From the NCBI GenBank assembly GCA_048213135.1, contig PS015400.1, positions 1-64,000 on the forward strand: a stretch of 64,000 bases of DNA. The letters are read 5' to 3'. The translations under genes and the position numbers were made by a program. Below, in pieces: positions 54,901 to 64,000 of the stretch (positions are counted from its first letter, which is position 1; every line of letters begins with the position of its first letter). The DNA is from Reclinomonas americana ATCC 50394 (Eukaryota; Jakobida; Jakobea; Jakobida). The notes below the pieces were generated by a model, which was given only the letters and a program-made list of their open reading frames with translations, searched no databases and was not told the DNA's origin.

Positions 54901-57842
54901 GACAGTTTCGTTGTGACCAACAGCGTGGAGATGCAATCTGTGTTTGTGTGCTTGGGTTGATACCAACAATGTTCTTGTCATTGGTGTGTGCAGCGTTTCG
55001 AAATCAACTTGGGTCCTCAAACCGTGTCGAGCGAGCTTCTTGAGTGGGATGTGACGCTGGAGAGTCCACCGGGCGTTCTTATTCCGTACTCCATCTACCC
55101 CTCCACCAAATCCGACTGGGTACGTGTTGTTGGCTTGTGAATGCCAGCATTCTGTGTCTGTCACTCACGTGCCTGTGGCGCTGCGCAGCTTCGGATCAGT
55201 CGTACAGAAGGTGTACTGGGTGCCAACGGAAAGCAGCGGCAGACAGTGACGCTCTCGTTCAAGCGCGAGCAAGTCAACCTCTACTCGGCCTACGTAATTG
55301 TGGCCAATCGATCGAACCCAGTCGACATCAAGCCGATTCGCATCAGTATGCAGGTGCGTTGGTTCCCGTCAACCCGCATGCCGCGCATAGGGTAGAGGAG
55401 TGACTTACGTAACGGCAGGTGGTTGCCAACGACAATGTATTGCGTCGCAAGGAGAATGGACAAGTGGTGCCGTACTTTGACGTCAAGATCGACGGTCGAT
55501 CGTCGGAGCAGACTTCAGTTCTCGAGGTATGTTTTTTTTGCATCCAGCTCTGCAGATTGCTTGAGAACTGACCGATTCGTTTTGGCTCGTAGATTCACGA
55601 CTACGTTGGTACCAAAGTACAGCACCGGTTCCTGGAGATTTTCAACAACTCCGACATTGCACTCGAGTTCCAATTCTCCTCCAATGTTCGCGATTCGTCG
55701 GTGCAGCTCGGCTTCTCTTTGTCGCAGACATCACTAAAGAGGTCTGTGGCTGCGTTTTGTTTTGTGATGTGTATCGTGTCACTCGGATTGTCGCTGAATA
55801 CTTTGCGTGTACCCCCAGTTTCCACTCGCTGGTGGTGAATCCACACACCTCCGTCAAGGTGTTTGTGACTTTCCGCTCTCTCCGCTCGGCTGCCACCCTT
55901 CATGGCTCTGTTAGCACTGTCTCGATGACACCATCCATGTCGACGAGCGCCTTCTCGTCCTCGATGGATCTTCAGTCGATGGATGTGCCGCCGACCGCCG
56001 TCTCCAGTGGCGGAACTCTCGGCGCGGGCAGTGGAAACGGTGGCGGCGGTGCGCGTGTATCCGACGAGTCACTGTCAGCTGCTGACGGGGACGGAAGCGA
56101 TCGGTCTGCTCCTTGTCTACCATCTGGAAGAGTATGCGTGAGTGAGTGCTCATCATGTTGTCACAGCGCGTTGTCACGTACTACGGCATACACCACACAC
56201 GATGGCGAAATCTACGTGAATTGCCGGTAAGAAAATGTGACCTTCAGTTTGGAGCCATTGTGACTGCGTGTAGGTTGAACAGTCTCGTTACAGTCTCATT
56301 CGCGACTACCGCTTTGTGGTCCCGCTGCACGCTGTGTGCTGGTACCCGCAGCTGCGTGTCAGCACCAGCGAAGTGATGTTTGTACACCAGCCGTCCGGCA
56401 GTCGTCAATCCAGCGCGTCTGGTGCACTGCAACCTGGCGAGGATTTGGAGTGCGTTTCGCACTGCAGTCGTGTGTGTTTGCTCCTCTTCCCCGGCCATGA
56501 ATTCTCATCGCACGTGCGGCAGGGACGACGATCTCAACTTTGACCCACAGTTCGAGGATCTCATCGTGCAGAACCTGTTCCCGTCGGATCCACTCAACTT
56601 TGTGATTCGCAACGACTCGCGGTACTTTACGATCGATGTGCTGCCGGCCGATGCCGATGGTGAGCAGACGCGCCACGCCACGCCTCGCCTCGCCTGCATG
56701 TGTGTGCTTGTTGGTGACTAATATCGGAGACCACGCAGAAAGCGGCACGTCAACCTGTCTGCAGCAGTCTCTCTCGCGCGACTTTGGCGATGTGCTGTGC
56801 GAGTGCGCACTCCCGGCCAACACTCCACGCCAAGTGCTGCGAATCGCGCCGAATCTCCTCGCTTTGATGCACGCTGACGTGCTGTCTGGCAAGGAACGGT
56901 GAGCAGTCGGTGAAAATGTCTAGCTGTGTTTTCGTGTAGTCCTAATCGCGCTACAGCTACATTGAGGAGCACGTCACCATCTACGGAGCCGATTTGCGAG
57001 AAAAGTACTGGGTCACTCTCCGAATCGCCTTTGGCGAAGTGCGACAGTTCTTCTCGAACCCAAGTTCCAAGAGCGGCCACGTGTTTTCGCAACTCGAAAG
57101 CTCCACCGTCAGCTTCCTGCAGCGATTCTACAGTGTGTTCGATTCGGAGCTGCTGGTTCGCGCGTCGGATGCGGACGACACCGGTGGCGATCAATCGTCA
57201 TCCTCTGGTACGACATTGTATTTACTGGAATTCTCTCTGCCTGGTGTTCTGCTGCTCATCTCGCGCGCACTGCTTACGCACAGCATCGGGAGTGGCCCCA
57301 CTGACCGCGACCACGCGACAGACGGCAGTGTTGAACATTGACGAGTCGCCGGCCGGCCGACGACTCTACTTTGATCTACGCTACCTCACCGACGAACTGG
57401 TGTTTTACCTGCTCAAGGGCACTTCCTCGCTCAACTTTATCCACATTGCGCAGCTGGTCTGTCGTGTGTAGTTCGTGGTGCGGCAGCAGTAGCAGAAGCA
57501 ACATACTTACCTGTGTGTGTGTGTTTTTGTGGATTGCCACAGTTGTACAGCGTGTTGTACAAGCATCCACTGTTCACGCATTATCGGCGACCTGACACGG
57601 AGGCGATTCCGCAGTCGATGCGCAAGTGGATCGGACAACTCAGCTACTTTTTGAATTTCGTGCCGTCGGGCGAGGAATTTGCGTCGCTGCGAGCGATTGA
57701 GGAGCGTTGCTATCTGATGTTGCGAGGTGGCTCCGGTGCGGAGGCGGCTGGCAGTGGCAGCAGCAGCAGCGGCAGTGTGGGCACTGCGGCTGCCAGTATG
57801 AGTGCCGCCGGCAGCGGTGGCGACGGTGCCGTGCCTTCATGA
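42938..57842 (+). CDS. Giant ASH (ASPM-SPD-2-Hydin) repeat protein
   Basis: One gene of about 15 kb with dozens of short introns; product well above 3,000 residues. The family of Ig-like ASH/MSP domains is typical of cilia, centrosomes and some secretory proteins (HYDIN, CFAP47/65/74, TMEM131). Repeats are recognisable by xxFGxxxxG then NxxxxxxxxxV, for example VIDFGDCYAGLPVQRTFTIR (about 44900), FLNFGECDIGTTKTGAIQIF (about 45918), HVNFGVMYNNE (about 47710), ELDFGTVMLDEVSRAQNVYI (about 48242), DVVDLGMCAVDGRKMRGY (about 49900), LVHELGTAQMGARVTGHFSV (about 50560) and others. A basic coiled-coil at about 48500-48650 (ALDRKLRIHRRKKKLEKAAK) interrupts the repeats. The Ser-rich disordered N-terminus starts MSGGDRGVAQPRASS. 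The C-terminus (WIGQLSYFLNFVPSGEEF) ends in a Gly/Ser/Ala tail. No MIR, kinase or TM segment. I cannot assign it to a named orthologue. Confidence 0.8.
43490..43622 (+). repeat. (TTC/TCC)n polypyrimidine intron tract
   Basis: About 130 bases of TTC and TCC units inside an early intron of the ASH-repeat gene, mirrored as GAA/GGA on the other strand, where it produces a spurious Arg-rich ORF. Confidence 0.85.
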
Positions 57843-57876
57843 CGTAGTTGTTATTACTATTATTATTGGAATTATG

Positions 57877-57882
57877 TTTATT
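57877..57882 (-). terminator. AATAAA motif overlapping the IP3-receptor stop codon
   Basis: On the minus strand the last codons read GGC CAA TAA ACA, so a canonical AATAAA hexamer contains the stop codon. Only 35 bases lie between this stop and the stop of the convergent ASH gene. Whether this organism uses AATAAA is unknown, since other gene ends here lack it. Confidence 0.35.
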
Positions 57883-60800
57883 GGCCACTGCTGCGACGTA
57901 GGAATGCATCGTAGATGCGCTGTTGGTATGCCGCAAACGCCTGGTTGCCGGCCAGTTTCTGCGAGAAAACACAGAGTACTTAGAGCGTGTGCGAAAAGCG
58001 CGAGAAGCGGTGTGAAGCAGCTGGGTTACGCAACAAACGCATCGCCTGTTCCATGTCTTTCCACAGACTGCTCTCGCTCCAACGAGGCCGCACGTTGCAC
58101 CGGGAAGAACGTCTCGTCGCCAGCACGTAGCCGCTCAAGCACAAATCTACAAAAGAAGTGAGTGCATGGGAAGCCAGGGAAACAGTAAGCACCAAAGATG
58201 AGCGGAACTGCTCGGTGCCGTTCAGACTGTGGTACGGCTTCAGTTGGACGGCAACGAGGAAGTTGAGGTAGTGCTGCACGTTGTGCTCGTGCGTCGTGTG
58301 ATGTCGGAAGCCTGGCGCCGTGGGTGTGAGTCACTGCGCGCACGCACAAATAATGCCAACAGCGCATGCAACACACCGTTCGATTTGCGGTCAAAGAGTG
58401 CTCGAGAGAGGCCACAGATGAAACACACGTTGTTTTGGTCTTTCGTGCGCTCCTCACGCTCATTACGCAGTTGCGAGAACGTGTCGAGAATTTGACTGCA
58501 GAGCAGGGTACTCGTGAGTATGCAACGGTACACGGAGTGACTTATGGTACAGTAAACTGCGATCGCAGCTCACCCGAAGATCATGCTGCGCAGCGAGAGA
58601 GAGACGGTTAGTGAGCGTGCGCAGTGTGACACGCACAGAAAGTGCACCCACGCACTTGAGAATGATAATGACCATGATGATCCAGAAGACCATGTTGAAA
58701 AAGATGCGTCCGCTACACACATCATGTCAGGATGAGCAGGAGGATAACATACGAATCATCGCGTACTGAAGTTAAGACGCACGGAGAGAGATCCACGGGG
58801 AACAGGTCCTCCCATACACCACCAACTCGCAATCCAATGCCGAACAGCGCGACCAAGTAGCACTGAATCATGCTCTCACACGTCTGCGCGGAAGCAGCAG
58901 CGTTAGTGCGCATTCGTGTCAGCGCGAAACGGGCGAGACGTCGAACCTTTTCACCCGTGTCTTTCATCACAAAAGTCGGTTGCATAAATAGGAAAGCGAA
59001 TGTTGCAAACAGGTAGAGCAGAACCATGGCAAGTGCCGCCTGGAGACAAAAGGCTGGATAAGAAGACTACAAGACAGAGGGAAACAAAAAAATCACACGC
59101 AGACGTAACAGTCAGCAGCAGTGACCACTTGTTGGTGGTGATCGACTGAAGCACTTGCTGCAGACCGGCTGACACGAATAGTACCTCCTGTGTGTTACGC
59201 GCCGACACGTGAGACATAAACAGGTTAACACACACAGTCAGGTGTTGATGCCGACAAACCAGAAGTAGGAAGGCGTAGAAAAACTCCGAAACTGCCAGCC
59301 CCAAGGACGCAAACACGACAGTGGCCACCTGCAAGATACAAAGCTCATGCAACGTAAGAAACGGGCGAGAGAGTTCTCGCGGGATTGCAGGCGGACGACG
59401 GCGCAACTCTGTACAGAAGGGCGAATTGCGTGACACATCCGAGCAAGACTCGCGAATAGTAGCGGAAGTTCCGTGGTAATTTGTCGGCGGCATCCTGGCA
59501 ACCGCGTTGTCAACACAACTGTTACCTACACAGCACACAGTGATTTGAAGTCGCTCACTCACCACAGTGTCTAATCGCGGACTCCAACGGTTCCAAGCGC
59601 CAAGAATGGCCTCGTAGACGAGATAGGTCACCAACGTGGTCGCAGCTAACGCCAACGCTATGGAACCGCCAATGAATAGCACAGTGCTCAGACCATCAGA
59701 TCGGTATCGCAGAGTCCTGTGATTGACGCAAACAGAAAACTGAGGCAATGTGTGCGCCAACACAGCAACGTGTTACTCAACAGCAATGAGTTGTCGTCGG
59801 CGTATGTGTCCACTTGACTGCCGAACAGAACAACGGCGTTCACAAAGAACGACACCAGCAGGAGCAGGCGAATGAGATTCTGCTCACATCAAAAAAGCAT
59901 TAGTCGAAAGTTCAGGTCGCGCAGCACCTGCATCGTATACGCACCACATAGTTCTTTCGCAAGAATAACAAGAATTTTCGATTGCGAAGACTGTACAAAT
60001 GACGCATCTCGCGATACGCCCATGGAACAACGGCGATGAGCGACTCAATCTTGTGTATGGGACTCTGTCGATCGGCAGTCGACAAGAAGTAGGAGAATGA
60101 TCGCTTGGACAGATATTGGCACTCGGGTGGTACTTCGTACCACAGCTGCACGTTGGTGTAGGCGTTGAGAAGAGCAAGTATCAGACGGCAATCCAACACT
60201 CGCACACACCGTCTCAATCTGGTCGTCACGCACAATCTCCACCACACCCACGGCCTCCTTGAAGAGCACCAGTGATGCAGCTCGTGAGCTGACATCATTT
60301 CTCGTCGACTTCAACACATTTTGCCAGCTCTCCGTTGGCGCGGATGAGAGCCACTGCATCAGCATGAAGCGGAGACGTCCCAGTTGGAGCAGCTACGGAG
60401 AAGCACACGCTGTGTTGTTAAAATGCACCCCCATCTCGAGCAGCAGTCGCCGCAATGACGAACCTCGTCTGAGAATTCACGCAGTATTCGAACTTCCATG
60501 GCATTGCGCGGAGCCGCCAGCTTGTCACTATCGTCGGCAACTTCATGCACTCGAACCGCAAGGTCGTACTGAACATCAAGCAGCAGCCATGAGAATCAAC
60601 GCAGCGGCGAAGTCACACAGAGAGAGCATGAAAGTATGTAACCATATGGTGGGGATTAAGAATGTCTGCAATGCGCTCCACTCGCGCCGCCGACTGCGAT
60701 GGATTGCCTTCCAGCACGGCAAGCAACATGGTGCAACACTCGACCTGTGCAACAAGCCAGTGATACGTTCAGGTTGAACACGGCTACAACACGGCGGCGA

Positions 60801-63800
60801 ACGGTCGCATTATAAAGGGAAAAACCTGGCTAAAGACAGTTGTCGGGCACGGCATTTCGCCGAGTGGGATGCCGAGAATGCGATTGGCAACTGACAATAT
60901 GTCCGACGACAGCGCCGCCTCCTGATTCGCCTGGCATGGCCTACAACAAGGGAGTGTCAACACTGCGCGCATCAAGAAGCCAGACCGAGAAAAAGCCCAC
61001 TGACCCTTGCAACAACTCAGTCACAGTTCGAATGCACTGCGACAGCAGCGGCGCAATCACACTGTCGATATTCGATTCCACGATCAATGCAAAGCGCGTG
61101 ATCTCTTCCATCATGTCGACATTGACTGGATAGCCGGCCTGCGTCCGCACAAAATGCTGCAAGCGGAACAACAAGTATGAGAGACTGCATACCGAGCACA
61201 CCAGCTGCCGCAGAGTGTCGTCGAACCTGGAGTGGCGAGAAATGACCTTCGGCCATGAGCTGGATGAGCACGAGAATCTCCATGGGGCACGAATCCACCA
61301 GCGGACTCTCCCACGGGAGGACGACTTCGGCTGCACTGAACTGCTTGTAGAATTCCATCACATGCTGAGGCGTCACCCAGCGCTGTGATGGGCGCCGTCG
61401 AACAGTGGCCCAGTCCACAATTTCTTGCGCCGCCAAGTGGAGACGCCTGCGCAATGACACAAAGAAATCGTCGTGCTCGAGGCTGGCCAGCGCACCACGC
61501 ACAGCCACTTGAGCCAGGCGATTTCCACCAGCAAGGACGCGACACAGAACCACCAGTGCGCCACGGGCAATGTTATGCAGCGGTGCTCTGGAGATGATGC
61601 TCATCATCTGGCAGAACCCCCTCAGACATGAGAGGCAGCATTCGAGAGAGACGAAAGAGCCAATCTTGAACGGTAGAACGCAACTGAAGAGACCACATCC
61701 TGCTGCACAAGCATATCACTGCTCGCACGCTCCATCGCTACCATGCTCAGCAGAGTCAACAGCTTGGAGGCCAGCGTGCTCTCCGCCGAATGCATGTCGG
61801 TGACGGCAACGGCCGACACCCTGCGTGAAGCAGCACGCCACTTGTTCAGCCCCAGTACGTACGCTACGTGTGTGACATTCTTCTTTCACTCACCGCAGAT
61901 TGCGAATGAGAGTGTGACATGCTTGCGGGACCTGGCGCAGCAGCTCCACCATGCTAGCGTAGTCGGGTCCACAGCGACGGCCAGCGGCACTGTTGACGAG
62001 CGGAGACAAATGAGAGAGAATGCGCAGGGCTGCAGCAGTGCACTGGCGTCGATCCAACGTAACATGATATTCATGTACTCCATAAATCGGCGGTGTCTGG
62101 CGTCACACAGGAGGAGAACGTCAGCAAACGGATACGTACTCGTATGCACACACACACAGTACTTACAATACTTCGTCAGCCGACAACGCCGCCGTGACCT
62201 CATTGTCCATGCTCCCCAACTCCACGGTCGTCGAGTCTTTCACACCGTCGTCGCCGTCGTCGTCATCCGTCACGGCGGTGAGCGACGACGAGAGTCTAAA
62301 CAGTGGATCGGAGGCCGTTTGCGTGGGATTGAGACGCTGCTCCAAACGAGCAACGGCCATGCCGAGGCTAGCAACTCGGCGTTCGTCCAATCCACGTACA
62401 TTGAGTGACGCACTGTACAACTGCCGCAAGTGCGTGACCAGGCGTCGATACAGTTCACCGTGGGTACTGTGAGAGGTGACGTAAAATGAAACTGATGAAG
62501 GAAAGCGACTGCCACACGCTGCTGTCACTCACCGCTGCATACTGCGAGCAACGAGCAAAAAGTCCACCAGAAGCCCAACAATGCGCCCGAGTATGTACTC
62601 GTCGGCGCCGGCCTTCCCAAACAGCGTCTGATCGCCCACTACGCTGGACGACGATGCTTCGTCTTCCAGGTCCTCGACTCCCACCTCGTAGTCCTCCATT
62701 GCACCGACAAGCAGCGAGTGCGTCGGTGAACTGTGACCGGCTGTTGGACAAGGGACAGAAATATCGAAACATCAGAAAACAGACAAACGAAACGTGTCGG
62801 CAGCGAACACAGATGCCGAGTCGACCGGCAGCCGTCGGCGTACGGTCGGCGACGGCACCAGCGACTCGCGGGTTCCCGTGCGCTGTCGCTCAAAGGAAGC
62901 TCGGGCACTCCACGCACCGCTGATGTAGTTGACGATCTCTGCATCGAGGAATTGCAGAAGCGACTGACTGTTGCTAAGATCCAGCACCGTCGGCGACACC
63001 ATGCCGGTATCGACATACACCTGCCAGAGTGGGAAAGAGAGTGCGTGAGACATTCGACGGCAGTCGACGAGGCAAGAATACCGCAATAACGACGTTACGC
63101 ACTGAGCGAATGAATGTGACCAGTGCACAGCGCAGTTCAATTGGAACGCCTTCCTCGATCAGCATCGACACGGCCTCTTCAAATGCCAGCGTCGACTGCA
63201 CGATGCTCTCAATCTGGCCACACCACCGTTGCGTGTGAGAAGACAAAACAAACACAGTCAAATGGGGAGTGCGCACAGGAGACGAACCGCAGTCTGCCGC
63301 CCAGACGCACACTTGGCAAGCACGCGCAACAGATCAATGTGGTACGCCAGCGGTCCTTGCGGGCGGTAACGATGGTCATCGGTCAACATCAATTCGCGAC
63401 TGCGGAGGGGTGAGTGACGATGGGGAGCAAGCAAGAGACGAGGGAATCAGAAGACCCACCGCTCAGCACGACCATTCTTGCCGCTGAACAGCAGCAGGGA
63501 CCGGGGGTGGTGTTGAACAAGAGCTTCGGCCACCAGCCGTTGATTGCGAGGAACCGGCAAGTCGTCGACAATGACCGACACCTCAAGAAGCTCCAAATGC
63601 CGACGCTGATGAGTGGCAGCACAACTGCTGGCGGCCAACTCGATGAGATCCACGGGAACTCGTTGTGCCAGCAGCGCCGAATTGCGAAAGATGTACGGCA
63701 GCAGCGAGTCTGCACCGACGTCACACCTGCAAGCGCAAACACTGTCAGTATCATACAGTGGTGATCAAGAGAGGGTTGACATGGCGCTCACAAGTAATGC

Positions 63801-64000
63801 GACTGAAAGAGCGTGATGTGCTCAGAGAACATGCGCTGCACAATCGGGCACAGCACAAGCGAAACCTGCGAAACAACATGTTGGTAAGCAGCACAGCACA
63901 GTCTGTTGTGGGCGCCGTGACTACACAACACACCGCCAACAGAGAGGAATACAGGCCACTGACTGCGGACTTGACAAGGGTTCGCTGCGCAGGGCGGCAG
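57878..64000 (-). CDS. ITPR: Inositol 1,4,5-trisphosphate receptor (5' partial)
   Basis: Calcium-release channel of the ER; tetramer opened by IP3 and calcium. The window holds the RIH/regulatory region through the C-terminus; the ligand-binding N-terminus lies beyond base 64000. Seen from right to left: HPRSLLLF near 63500, PLAYHIDLLRVLAKCASGRQ (about 63345-63290, matching the RIH PLxYHIxLxxLLAxC motif), IELRCALVTFIRSV then VYVDTGMV, many helical exons, then TM segments between about 59750 and 58690. The pore helix/filter is ALFGIGLRVGGVWEDLF (about 58805-58855), followed by FFNMVFWIIMVIIIL (S6). After S6: DTFSQLRNEREERTKDQNN, CFICGLSRALFD, HEHNVQHYLNFLVAVQLK, ETFFPVQRAASL, as in animal IP3 receptors. 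Ends LRRSSGQ, TAA 57880-57878. Confidence 0.93.

Overview
This is a gene-dense, GC-rich nuclear segment of a eukaryote. Almost every gene is broken by many short introns (about 50-150 bp, GT...CAG, often with donors like gtgagt or gtgtgt). Genes sit on both strands with very short spacers, and assembly gaps (N runs) interrupt several of them. The gene set points to a free-living or flagellate-type unicellular lineage: an inositol trisphosphate receptor, a 7TM-RGS receptor, a giant ASH/Hydin-type protein, the La protein, GINS subunit Psf2 and ALDH22. No rRNA or tRNA gene, CRISPR array, or clear transposon was seen. I cannot name the species from sequence alone.

Layout: (A) 1-2844 +, a protein kinase with a long N-terminal region that may be nuclease-like, 5' end outside the window. 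(B) 3673-9907 +, an acidic/basic nuclear-type protein built from dozens of microexons, including a tandem array in which a whole intron plus a 24-nt exon has been duplicated again and again. (C) 10026-12116 -, an NTF2/SnoaL-like protein. (E) 12971-about 14128 +, an acidic disordered orphan. (F) 14138-16637 - and (G) 17034-18866 +, a divergent pair of secretory-pathway glycosyltransferases (GT61-like and O-fucosyltransferase-like). (H) 19066-19982 -, GINS subunit Psf2. (I) 20937-21797 -, a RING-H2 protein. (J) 21807-23191 -, a two-RRM protein whose stop codon is nine bases from, and in frame with, the start of I. (K) 23205-25963 +, a DYRK/HIPK-type kinase. (L) 26046-27023 +, a tandem RBX1/APC11-type RING protein.

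The second half holds (M) 27142-30776 -, ALDH22-type aldehyde dehydrogenase; (N) 31793-33694 +, La protein; (O) 33889-36669 +, a spinster-like MFS transporter; (P) 36713-37373 -, a mitochondrial-type DCC thiol oxidoreductase; (Q) 37462-39974 +, a triple CCCH zinc-finger protein; (R) 40022-42784 -, a 7TM receptor with a C-terminal RGS domain; (S) 42938-57842 +, a giant ASH-repeat protein; and (T) 57878-64000 -, the C-terminal two thirds or so of an IP3 receptor, cut by the window edge.

The genes do not form one pathway. Functional threads are calcium and G-protein signalling (R, T), RNA metabolism (J, N, Q), replication (H), ubiquitin ligation (I, L) and Golgi glycosylation (F, G). The most unusual element is the microexon-intron tandem array of gene B. 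Exon coordinates are hand-derived from splice motifs and reading frames. Where phases did not close I say so.
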